30,003 nucleotides of DNA, taken from positions 1 through 30,003 of the forward strand of contig DIYG01000110.1 in NCBI GenBank assembly GCA_002428935.1, read 5' to 3'. The DNA comes from Halieaceae bacterium UBA6060. Lineage in GTDB: Bacteria > Pseudomonadota > Gammaproteobacteria > Pseudomonadales > Halieaceae. Both the position numbers and the translations under genes were made by a program. The notes beneath the pieces are model-generated. The model was not told where the DNA came from and made no database searches. It was given only the letters and a program-made list of their open reading frames with translations. Positions 22,310 to 28,887 of this stretch are shown in pieces (position 1 is the stretch's first letter; each line of letters starts with the position of its first letter).

Positions 22310-23722
22310 TTATAGAGGTTTCATAAACCGCGACTCGCTAACGGCTCTCAGGGAAGGCATGTCCTCAGCCACGATCTCAAACTGCAGTTCGGTGCTCGGC
22401 GAGTTCAGGGCATCGGCATCGGCGCGGATTCGCAGATTTACTTCTCGATCATCGCTGGCCCCAAGCTGATAACGGGTTTCGCCCTGAATGGTCGCACCGT
22501 CTAAGCCCTCTATGGAGAGCACGAATTCGTGGGGTTTACGGTCCATGTTAACGATGTGCAAACGGTAGATGTTTTCTACGCCGCCATCAGCCGTCTCCAC
22601 GAACAAGGTGTTGCGGTCGCGGATCACTGTCAACTCCAGAGGTACACGAGTTGCCACGTTGTAGGTAAACACGCTCACCATAAGCCCGAGCATGACTATG
22701 TAGCCAATGATGCGTGGGCGCAGCCAATGGGTTTTTCCGCCTTCGAGTTCCCGTTCGCTGGTGTAACGAATTAAGCCCGGTTCGTAGTCCATCTTACGCA
22801 TTACGGAGTTGCAGGCGTCGACGCACAGGGCACAGCCAATGCACTCGTATTGGAGACCATCCCGTATATCGATCCCCGTAGGACAAACCTGAACACAGAG
22901 TTCGCAGTCGATGCAGTCTCCGAGACCTTCGCTGCGAGGGTCTTCCACGCTGCGCTTTCGGGATCCCCGGGGTTCCCCACGGTGATGGTCGTAGGAAACG
23001 ATAAGCGTGTCCGGATCAAACATGACGGACTGAAATCGTGCATAGGGACACATGTATTTGCAGACCTGTTCACGCATCCATCCGGCGTTGATGTAGGTCG
23101 CGAGGGTAAAAAACACCGTCCAGAGGATTTGCCATTTGCCCGTTGAGAAGGTGACCAACTCGTAGACAAGATCTCGCACGGGATAGAAGTAACCGACGAA
23201 AGTCATCCCGGTCATGAAGGCGATGAACAGCCAGGTGCCGTGTTTGCCGAGCTTCCGCCATGCCTTATTGAAGGACCAGGGTTGTTTATCGAGCTTGATG
23301 CGCTGATTGCGGGTGCCTTCAAATTTCTGCTCTACCCACATGAAAATACTTGTCCACACAGTTTGGGGGCAGGTGTAGCCACACCAAACTCGACCTGCGG
23401 AAACTGTCACCGCGAACAAAGAATAAGCAGCGATGATCAGCAGAAATGCCAGCAGAGGAAAGTCCTGGGGCCAGAAGGTCAAACCGAAGATATGAAACTC
23501 CCTTTGGGGAAGATCAAACCATACAGCTTGACGACCATTGATACTCAGCCAGGGTAGGCAGTAGTAACCCAGGAGTAGGGGCCAGCCGGTGAAGATGCGT
23601 ACGCGCTGATAAAAGCCCTCGATTTTGCGCGTATAGATTTTCTCACGGCGTTGATACAGGTCGAGTTCCGCGACCTCCGCCGGAGCTACCTCCTGGACAT
23701 CGATCAGATCTGCGTCAGACAT
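22310..23722 (-). CDS. ccoG: cbb3 oxidase accessory protein CcoG (FixG), di-[4Fe-4S] ferredoxin-type
   Basis: A 470-residue inner-membrane protein. Hydrophobic segments lie at about 45-60, 85-110, 160-180, 195-215 and 345-365. Cysteine motifs are VWCGYTCPQTVW (114-118), CKYMCP (221-225) and two ferredoxin sets, C270-C273-C276-C280 and C294-C297-C300-C304. The C-terminal 110 residues form an Ig-like periplasmic domain (RNTLFVETADGGVENIYRLHIVN). CcoG is proposed to reduce Cu(II) to Cu(I) for the CcoI pathway. It begins the ccoGHIS group, 132 bp after ccoP, with two hairpins in between. Confidence 0.97.
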   Translation of the reverse strand: MSDADLIDVQEVAPAEVAELDLYQRREKIYTRKIEGFYQRVRIFTGWPLLLGYYCLPWLSINGRQAVWFDLPQREFHIFGLTFWPQDFPLLAFLLIIAAYSLFAVTVSAGRVWCGYTCPQTVWTSIFMWVEQKFEGTRNQRIKLDKQPWSFNKAWRKLGKHGTWLFIAFMTGMTFVGYFYPVRDLVYELVTFSTGKWQILWTVFFTLATYINAGWMREQVCKYMCPYARFQSVMFDPDTLIVSYDHHRGEPRGSRKRSVEDPRSEGLGDCIDCELCVQVCPTGIDIRDGLQYECIGCALCVDACNSVMRKMDYEPGLIRYTSERELEGGKTHWLRPRIIGYIVMLGLMVSVFTYNVATRVPLELTVIRDRNTLFVETADGGVENIYRLHIVNMDRKPHEFVLSIEGLDGATIQGETRYQLGASDDREVNLRIRADADALNSPSTELQFEIVAEDMPSLRAVSESRFMKPL

Positions 23723-23769
23723 GGGATACCGTATTGAAGCGCCCTAGGGGGGCAGTGTTGGGTCTTGAT

Positions 23770-23833
23770 CGAGCCGATTACCGGCTTTGCCGGGGCTCGA
23801 AGGTTCGACGGCGGACCGGGTGCGATACACCCG
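23770..23833 (-). other. two hairpins between ccoP and ccoG
   Basis: Hairpin 1 (23817-23833) is CGGGTG-TATCG-CACCCG. Hairpin 2 (23770-23799) nests CCGGC-AAA-GCCGG inside CGAGCC...GGCTCG. Neither has a T-tract, so they look like mRNA-stability or processing elements that separate oxidase from assembly-gene expression, not plain terminators. Confidence 0.5.
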
Positions 23834-23854
23834 CGCCCACCGTAGTGATCGTCG

Positions 23855-24730
23855 CTAGTTGCTCAGACCGTAGATATAAGCGGAGACGAGGTGGATCTTG
23901 TCTTCGCTCAGAGTGTTGCCAAAGGCAGGCATCACACCATTGCGGCCAATGCGTAGGGAATGGGCGATCTGTTCGGCGTTTCCGCCATACAGCCAAATGC
24001 CATTGGTGAGGTTAGGCGCTCCCAATGCCGGGTTGCCTTTTCCTTCCGCACCGTGGCAAGCCACGCAGTAGGTCTGGTAGTGCTTTTCACCGGCCTTGAC
24101 CTGGGTCGGGTCGGCGTCACGGCTGTTCAGCGACAACACGTAGGCAGTGGCTTCAGCAATGCCGTCTTCGCCGAGAATAGCTTCCCAGGCGGGCATGGCA
24201 GCGCGGCGCCCCGCGGTAATCGTGTGCTTGATCTGGTCCGGCGTGCCACCGAAGATCCAGTCGCCGTCAGCGAGATTGGGGAAGCCCAGGGCGCCCGCCG
24301 CATCCAGACCGTGGCACTGGGAGCAGTTATTGCCGTAGATGCGCATGCCCATTTTGCGAGCTTTCGGATCTTGATAAATCTCTTCGATGGGCAGGGCCAG
24401 GTACTTGTCCCGCATGGCGCGATAGGTCTCATCGGCCTTGGCGACCTCCTGCTCGTGCTGCTCAAGGGAGGTCCAACCCAACACGCCGGGGAAGTTTCCA
24501 AAACCCGGGTAGGCAATCAAGTAAAGAAAGCCCCACACGATGGTGATCATGAACATGGCGAACCACCAGCCGGGGAGAGGGTTGTCCCACTCTTCAATCC
24601 CGTCGTAGTTGTGGCCAGTAGTTTTCTGGTCTACGGGTGTGCGCTTGCGGTTCGCAAGCAGTATCCAGGTTATGAGTACAAAGGTGACGACCGTCAGTAC
24701 GATCACCCAGCCACTCCAAAAGCTACTCAT
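23855..24730 (-). CDS. ccoP: cbb3-type cytochrome c oxidase subunit III, dihaem CcoP
   Basis: 291 residues. Two N-terminal membrane segments (about 8-26 and 55-74) are joined by HNYDGIEEWDNPLPGWW, the CcoP signature. Two periplasmic c-type haem domains follow: CSQCH at 136-140 with candidate Met179, and CVACH at 222-226 with a methionine in GVMPAF. CcoP accepts electrons from soluble cytochrome c and passes them to CcoO. The start overlaps ccoQ as ATGA. It is the last structural gene of ccoNOQP. Confidence 0.98.
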   Translation of the reverse strand: MSSFWSGWVIVLTVVTFVLITWILLANRKRTPVDQKTTGHNYDGIEEWDNPLPGWWFAMFMITIVWGFLYLIAYPGFGNFPGVLGWTSLEQHEQEVAKADETYRAMRDKYLALPIEEIYQDPKARKMGMRIYGNNCSQCHGLDAAGALGFPNLADGDWIFGGTPDQIKHTITAGRRAAMPAWEAILGEDGIAEATAYVLSLNSRDADPTQVKAGEKHYQTYCVACHGAEGKGNPALGAPNLTNGIWLYGGNAEQIAHSLRIGRNGVMPAFGNTLSEDKIHLVSAYIYGLSN

Positions 24731-24900
24731 TTCAGCTCCCCCTTGTTGCTGCCACTTACCATGTCGTCATCGGCGAAAGGTAGGTTGGCAGCCTCATCAA
24801 ATGATTTTTTCTGCTTACCGCTGTAGGCCCAGATGCATAGGGCGATGAACGCCACCATAAGGAAGGCCGTGCTTATCCCGCGCAGGTCGTTGATGTCCAT
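24727..24900 (-). CDS. ccoQ: cbb3-type oxidase small subunit CcoQ
   Basis: A 57-residue protein read directly: MDINDLRGISTAFLMVAFIALCIWAYSGKQKKSFDEAANLPFADDD... It has one membrane helix (about 10-26), then the CcoQ motif W-A-Y-S-x-K-x-K-x-FDEAA-x-LPF-x-DD. CcoQ stabilises the oxidase complex, especially the CcoP link. The start lies 1 base after the ccoO stop, and the end overlaps ccoP by 4 bases. Confidence 0.96.
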   Translation of the reverse strand: MDINDLRGISTAFLMVAFIALCIWAYSGKQKKSFDEAANLPFADDDMVSGSNKGELK

Positions 24901-24901
24901 A

Positions 24902-25519
24902 TCAGCGCCGCGTCTGGATCAAGGTACCCAGTCCTTGTAGGTAGGCGACGAGGGCGTCAATTTCTTTCTTGCCCTCCAGGGATGCCGCCGCACCGGCGAT
25001 ATCATCATCCGAGTAGGGCACACCCAGAATCCGCAAGGTTTGCATTTTCTTGGCCGTGTACTTGCCCGTCAGCTCGTTATCGAACAACCAGGGATAGGCC
25101 GGCATGTTGGACTCTGGTACTACATCCCGCGGGTTATACAGGTGGGCTCGGTGCCAGTCGTCCGAGTAGCGCTCACCAACTCGTGCCAGATCAGGCCCCG
25201 TGCGCTTGGAACCCCATTGGAAGGGGTGGTCGTAGACGAACTCGCCGGCTACGGAGTAGTGACCGTAACGCTCTGTTTCCGCGCGCAAGGGTCGGACCAT
25301 CTGCGAGTGGCAGTTGTAGCAGCCCTCGCGAATGTAGATGTCGCGACCTTCGAGCTCGAGGGCGGAGTAGGGCTCCAGCCCAGCCACGGGTTCGGCCATT
25401 TTCTTGGAGAAGATCAGAGGTACAAGCTCAACCAGGGTACCGAAGCTGATGGCTACAATTACCAGCACTATCAGCAGCGGTACGTTCTTCTCGATTCTTT
25501 CGTGGGTTGATTCAGCCAT
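24902..25519 (-). CDS. ccoO: cbb3-type cytochrome c oxidase subunit II, monohaem CcoO
   Basis: 205 residues. The N-terminal helix (about 13-33) anchors a periplasmic domain whose single c-haem site is CYNCH at 67-71, in the family context GRDIYIREGCYNCHSQMVRPLRAETERYGHYSVAGEFVYDHPFQWGSKRTGPDLARVG. A candidate axial methionine is in SNMPAYPWL. It carries electrons from CcoP to CcoN. Twelve bases separate it from ccoN, with an AAGGAG ribosome site. Confidence 0.98.
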   Translation of the reverse strand: MAESTHERIEKNVPLLIVLVIVAISFGTLVELVPLIFSKKMAEPVAGLEPYSALELEGRDIYIREGCYNCHSQMVRPLRAETERYGHYSVAGEFVYDHPFQWGSKRTGPDLARVGERYSDDWHRAHLYNPRDVVPESNMPAYPWLFDNELTGKYTAKKMQTLRILGVPYSDDDIAGAAASLEGKKEIDALVAYLQGLGTLIQTRR

Positions 25520-25531
25520 TGTTTCTGCTCC

Positions 25532-26965
25532 TTATGCGGCGGCGGGGGCCGGTGCTTCCGCCGGCTCGTCGCTTCGGATGGTCATGAATACGTTGTAGGC
25601 CATGAGCAGCATGCCACCGAGGAAGATGGCGCCGCCGAGGACCCGAACGATCCAACCCGGGTAGCTAGCAACTACAGACTCCACGAAGGCGTAGGTGAGC
25701 GTTCCGTCTTGGTTATAGGCGCGCCACATGAGGCCTTGCATGATGCCGTTGACCCACAGAGCAGCGATGTAAAGCACGGTGCCAATGGTGGACATCCAGA
25801 AGTGCACGTTGATGAGGTCGGTGCTGTACATCTTCTCTTTGCCAAACACTTTGGGAATGAGGTGATACATACAGCCGATGGAAATCATTGCCACCCAGCC
25901 CAGGGCGCCCGAGTGCACGTGACCAATCGTCCAGTCCGTGTAGTGGGACAGGGCGTTAACGGTCTTGATGGACATCATCGGACCTTCAAAGGTGGACATA
26001 CCGTAGAACGACAGACTCACCACCATGAATCGCAAGATCGGATCGTTGCGCAATTTGTCCCAGGCACCGGACAGGGTCATGATGCCGTTGATCATGCCGC
26101 CCCAGGAAGGCGCGAGAAGAATGATGCTCATTACCATGCCCAGGCTTTGAGCCCAGTCGGGGAGAGCTGTGTAGTGCAGGTGGTGGGGCCCCGCCCAGAT
26201 ATAGACCGCGACCAAAGCCCAGAAGTGAACGATGGACAGGCGGTAGGAATAGACCGGACGTTCAGCCTGCTTGGGTACGAAGTAGTACATCATGCCCAGG
26301 AAGCCCGCGGTGAGGAAAAAGCCCACGGCATTATGTCCGTACCACCACTGGACCATGGCGTCCACGGTGCCCGCGTAGGCGGAATAGGATTTCATTGGGC
26401 TCCAGGGCAGCTCTGCACTATTGAGCAGGTGGAGCACGGCAACCGTGACGATGAAGGCGCCGAAGAACCAGTTGGCCACGTAAATGTGGCTGGTCTTCCG
26501 CTTGATCAGCGTGCCGAAGAACACCACGGCGTAGGTGACCCAAACTACGGTAATGAGAATATCAATGGGCCATTCGAGTTCCGCATATTCCTTACCGGAG
26601 GTGAAACCCAGAGGAAGGGAAACCGCTGCGGCGAGAATGACCAACTGCCATCCCCAGAAGGTGAATGCCGCCAGTCCGTCCGATAGCAGCCGGGCCTGGC
26701 AGGTACGCTGGACGATGTAATAGCTGGTAGCAAAGAGCGCGCTACCTCCAAAGGCAAAAATCACTGCATTCGTATGCAGGGGGCGCAGGCGTCCGTAGCT
26801 GAGCCACGGTATATCGAAGTTGAGAGCCGGCCAGACCAGCTGGGCAGCGATAATGACGCCGACCAGCATGCCCACGATCCCCCAGACCACCGTCATTACG
26901 GCAAACTGCCGCACAACTTTGTAGTTGTAGACGGGGTGTTCCAATTCTGCGTTGAGTTCGCTCAT
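25532..26965 (-). CDS. ccoN: cbb3-type cytochrome c oxidase subunit I (CcoN)
   Basis: 477 residues with about 12 membrane helices; the catalytic oxygen-reducing subunit. Metal-ligand context is visible: RPLHTNAVIFAFGG (low-spin haem His), WWYGHNAVGFFLTAGFLGMMYYFVPKQ (CuB His and cross-linked Tyr region), WAGPHHLHYTALPDW (CuB His-His) and TDWTIGHVHSGALGW (haem His). NYKVVRQFAVMTVVWGIVGMLVG opens the protein as usual. It heads ccoNOQP. The Yip1-domain gene lies 77 bp upstream, and the FNR-type promoter further up probably serves both. Confidence 0.99.
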   Translation of the reverse strand: MSELNAELEHPVYNYKVVRQFAVMTVVWGIVGMLVGVIIAAQLVWPALNFDIPWLSYGRLRPLHTNAVIFAFGGSALFATSYYIVQRTCQARLLSDGLAAFTFWGWQLVILAAAVSLPLGFTSGKEYAELEWPIDILITVVWVTYAVVFFGTLIKRKTSHIYVANWFFGAFIVTVAVLHLLNSAELPWSPMKSYSAYAGTVDAMVQWWYGHNAVGFFLTAGFLGMMYYFVPKQAERPVYSYRLSIVHFWALVAVYIWAGPHHLHYTALPDWAQSLGMVMSIILLAPSWGGMINGIMTLSGAWDKLRNDPILRFMVVSLSFYGMSTFEGPMMSIKTVNALSHYTDWTIGHVHSGALGWVAMISIGCMYHLIPKVFGKEKMYSTDLINVHFWMSTIGTVLYIAALWVNGIMQGLMWRAYNQDGTLTYAFVESVVASYPGWIVRVLGGAIFLGGMLLMAYNVFMTIRSDEPAEAPAPAAA

Positions 26966-26998
26966 GGTTGTTACCCGTAGTTTGATTTGAATTCTAGA

Positions 26999-27011
26999 GA
27001 GCCCTTGGCTC
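26999..27011 (-). other. short hairpin between the Yip1 gene and ccoN
   Basis: GAGCC-AAG-GGCTC forms a 5-bp GC-rich stem 34 bases before the ccoN start. A TAGAAT lies just after it, but no -35 or FNR box is correctly placed for it. It may modulate read-through into ccoN. Confidence 0.3.
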
Positions 27012-27042
27012 GATCTGTGTTAAGGCGCTGCGTATCCAGGCG

Positions 27043-27651
27043 TTAGCCGTCCGTAAAGGCAGGCGCGGCGCCGTAATCCCACGCGAGAATCGACACAACC
27101 ATGATGCAGACGAGGATTACCAGAGAGATGGCCAGGATGGCGCTGGAAAACAAGAAACCACGCTCCTGGGGAATGTTCATGACGATGGGGATTCCCAGAT
27201 ACATGAGATAGACGGACCAGCTCACAGCGACGACACCGATGAGCAGGTCGATCCACAGTACGGGGTAGAAACCTACGAGCCCTGCGACGAACAGTGGAGT
27301 GGCGGTTAGGCCGGCGATCATAATGCCTTTGGCCAGACTCGAATGCTCCGCGCCGTAAGTGCTCGACATCCAGTGGATGAAGTAGCCAATGGTGGCAACG
27401 GCGCCGACCATCACGCAGTAAAAGAGAATGTTGACCTGAAGGGCGCTGGCCTCGGTGAGTTTGATCACCTCGTTGTAGGTCCCGACGGTCCAGCCCACCT
27501 GACTCGTACCCCAGTACCAGGCGATGGCAGGCAGAATGGCAAAGATAAATGGATAGAGGACCAGCATATTCTGAGAGCTCTCCGGCAGCTCCGAGATGGT
27601 TTTCCATTGCTGGCCCGGTTTGAACAGAAGCCCGAAGGTGTGTTGGATCAT
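27043..27651 (-). CDS. Yip1-domain integral membrane protein upstream of ccoN
   Basis: 202 residues from the ATG at 27651. The frame is open 26 codons further up, but those overlap the FNR box and -10. The start MIQHTFGLLFKPGQQWKTISE is the typical opening of bacterial Yip1 (YIP1 family) proteins. Five hydrophobic segments follow (about 30-50, 70-92, 103-122, 127-150 and 170-192). No catalytic residues are seen and the family's bacterial role is unknown. It lies 77 bp upstream of ccoN on the same strand, behind an FNR-type promoter. It may therefore be co-expressed with the oxidase under low oxygen and could help assemble or place the complex; this is inference. Confidence 0.88.
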   Translation of the reverse strand: MIQHTFGLLFKPGQQWKTISELPESSQNMLVLYPFIFAILPAIAWYWGTSQVGWTVGTYNEVIKLTEASALQVNILFYCVMVGAVATIGYFIHWMSSTYGAEHSSLAKGIMIAGLTATPLFVAGLVGFYPVLWIDLLIGVVAVSWSVYLMYLGIPIVMNIPQERGFLFSSAILAISLVILVCIMVVSILAWDYGAAPAFTDG

Positions 27652-27688
27652 CTTGTTGTTAACCCCTGCTGGTCGGTTTTCAGCGGGG

Positions 27689-27729
27689 ATTCTAATCCTC
27701 TGAACGCAGGGAATGTTGACTTGAGTCAA
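27689..27729 (-). promoter_or_regulatory. FNR/ANR-dependent promoter of the Yip1-ccoNOQP unit
   Basis: A perfectly palindromic box TTGAC-TCAA-GTCAA (27716-27729, minus reading) is followed 21 bp later by TAGAAT (27689-27694, minus strand), which matches 5 of 6 -10 bases. This puts the box centre at about -41, the class II activator position. TTGAC-N4-GTCAA belongs to the ANR/DNR/FNR site group. Transcription would begin near 27682, about 30 bases before the Yip1 ATG. Confidence 0.8.
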
Positions 27730-27767
27730 TAAGGGGAGGAAGTCTAGAGCGACAGGCCCTGGGCAGC

Positions 27768-27804
27768 TTCGACTAAGGTCGAAAGCAATACCGACTTTGG
27801 TCTA
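27768..27804. promoter_or_regulatory. pair of CGACTWWGGTC motifs between fnr and the Yip1-cco unit
   Basis: Site A (27768-27783) is the perfect palindrome TTCGAC-TAAG-GTCGAA. Site B (27792-27804) is CGACTTTGGTCTA. The shared core CGACTWWGGTC recurs after exactly 22 bp, two helical turns. Site B is identical over 13 bases to 14530-14542 upstream of ompW. Both sites lie upstream of the FNR box of the Yip1-cco promoter. Confidence 0.5.
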
Positions 27805-27834
27805 AATGTGTCGGGATTTTGCTGTGAATGTGTG

Positions 27835-27862
27835 GTGAAAGTGCGAGCGATTCGCATTTCAC
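27835..27862 (-). other. hairpin downstream of fnr
   Basis: On the minus strand: GTGAAA-TGCGA, loop ATCGC, TCGCA-C-TTTCAC. The stem is 11 bp with one bulged base, about 130 bases after the fnr stop. No T-tract follows, so it may be a 3' end or a regulatory palindrome. The rest of 27730-27990 shows no gene. Confidence 0.35.
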
Positions 27863-27990
27863 GAGCCTTCTTAATCGTCAGCTTAAAAGCCGTTTGAGCT
27901 GCCGTTTGTGGAGGGTGCGCGCTGAACGGCAGTTTATGATCTGCACGGGAAGACGATGGCCCAGTGGGCGGTGGTGGGTATTAGCGGGCG

Positions 27991-28746
27991 TTAGTGGGCG
28001 TCGGCCATTTTCATCAATGCGTCCGTGTCGAGAATTTCGATCTCTTTGTTTTCTACACGCAAGACCCCCAGTTTTTGCATGCGGCTAAATACCCGACTGA
28101 CGGTTTCGACGGTGAGGCCGAGATAGTTGCCGATATCGACGCGCGACATACTCAAGCGGAAGTTCGTAGGGCTGAGCTTGCGACGGGCGTTACGCGTCGA
28201 AATACTCAGGAGAAGGGCGGCGACCCGTTCGTCCGCCGAGCTTTTAGACAATAGAGTGATGAGTTGCTGATCCTCGGCGATCTCTCGGCTCATGAGCTGA
28301 AAGAAATGCCGTTGGAGGTGCGGCATGCTCGCACTGAGCTTTTCCAAAGAGGTGAAGGGAATCTCACAAACCGCGGCGGTTTCCAGGGCTTTTGCGGAAG
28401 AGGCGTGGCTGTTATTGCTGATGCCGTCCATACCGAGGATTTCGCCGGGGAAGTAAAACCCCGTGACCTGCTCTCGTCCATCATCCGTCGTGCGATAGGC
28501 CTTCATGGTGCCGGAGCGCACGGCGAAGACGGATTGAAAGTCGTCGCTCTCGCGATATAGGTGCTGGCCTTTCTGCAGGGGTTTGCTTCGTTGGACGATG
28601 TTATCCAACTGGTCGATTTCCGACGCCTCAAGGGCGAAGGGCAAACAAATAGAACTCAACCGGCAATTATTACAGCTTGCCTGGTATTCGTGAGAACAAG
28701 GCTGTACCGGCAGATCTTCGTTGAGATCAATTAGCTGCGTGTTCAT
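27991..28746 (-). CDS. fnr: oxygen-sensing FNR/ANR-type transcription regulator
   Basis: 251 residues of the Crp/Fnr family. The [4Fe-4S] ligands are intact: N-terminal CNNCRLSSIC gives Cys25, Cys28 and Cys34, and the distal Cys127 is in TAAVCEIPF. Cys17 is an extra, as in other FNRs. The cyclic-nucleotide-type beta roll spans about 50-145. The dimer helix follows, then the HTH MSRVDIGNYLGLTVETVSRVFSRMQ. Its recognition helix has E214-T-V-S217-R218, the FNR specificity residues for TTGAT half-sites. It should activate genes at low oxygen, and two matching boxes occur in this window. hemN and cco genes flank it, as in Pseudomonas. Its own promoter looks like an ordinary sigma70 type. Confidence 0.96.
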   Translation of the reverse strand: MNTQLIDLNEDLPVQPCSHEYQASCNNCRLSSICLPFALEASEIDQLDNIVQRSKPLQKGQHLYRESDDFQSVFAVRSGTMKAYRTTDDGREQVTGFYFPGEILGMDGISNNSHASSAKALETAAVCEIPFTSLEKLSASMPHLQRHFFQLMSREIAEDQQLITLLSKSSADERVAALLLSISTRNARRKLSPTNFRLSMSRVDIGNYLGLTVETVSRVFSRMQKLGVLRVENKEIEILDTDALMKMADAH

Positions 28747-28775
28747 CGTGAGTTCCTTACCTCGACTCAGACGCC

Positions 28776-28804
28776 AAGTTAATGCGCCTTTGGTGGAGTG
28801 TCAA
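28776..28804 (-). promoter_or_regulatory. sigma70 promoter of fnr
   Basis: A perfect -35 TTGACA (minus strand, 28804-28799) is followed after 17 bp by TAACTT (28781-28776), a poor -10 with 3 of 6 matches. The two elements carry a 7-bp inverted repeat CCAAGTT (28774-28780) / AACTTGG (28803-28809). No FNR box was found here, so autoregulation by FNR is not supported. Confidence 0.5.
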
Positions 28805-28887
28805 CTTGGTCGTACACGTAGCTTCCGTAAGGGTATTGGTGCATTTATAGCGCTTTTTGCAGCTTCGTCAGGTCTTGCGCAACGGGC

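Noticed and set aside
25709..26686. 325-codon plus-strand open frame opposite ccoN
   Set aside because: It is fully antisense to the strongly conserved ccoN, its His/Gly-rich translation resembles no family, and it is a by-product of codon bias in a GC-rich gene. The same holds for 23960-24826 opposite ccoP and 6669-7304 opposite lptF.
26982..26995. TTGAT-N4-ATTCT, a possible FNR half-site just before ccoN
   Set aside because: Only one half matches, and the site is about 24 bp from the ccoN ATG, too close to act as an activator site.
27651..27729. Longer Yip1 protein starting at 27729
   Set aside because: The extra 26 codons would overlap the FNR box and the -10 element, and do not resemble the family start. 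MIQHTFGLLFKPG at 27651 does.
28721..28734. GAGATCAA-type FNR half-site near the start of fnr
   Set aside because: It lies inside the coding region, and the left half does not match, so it gives no support for autoregulation.
28774..28809. Inverted repeat CCAAGTT/AACTTGG over the fnr promoter as an operator
   Set aside because: The arms are only 7 bp and 22 bp apart, and they coincide with the -35 and -10 elements, so chance cannot be excluded.
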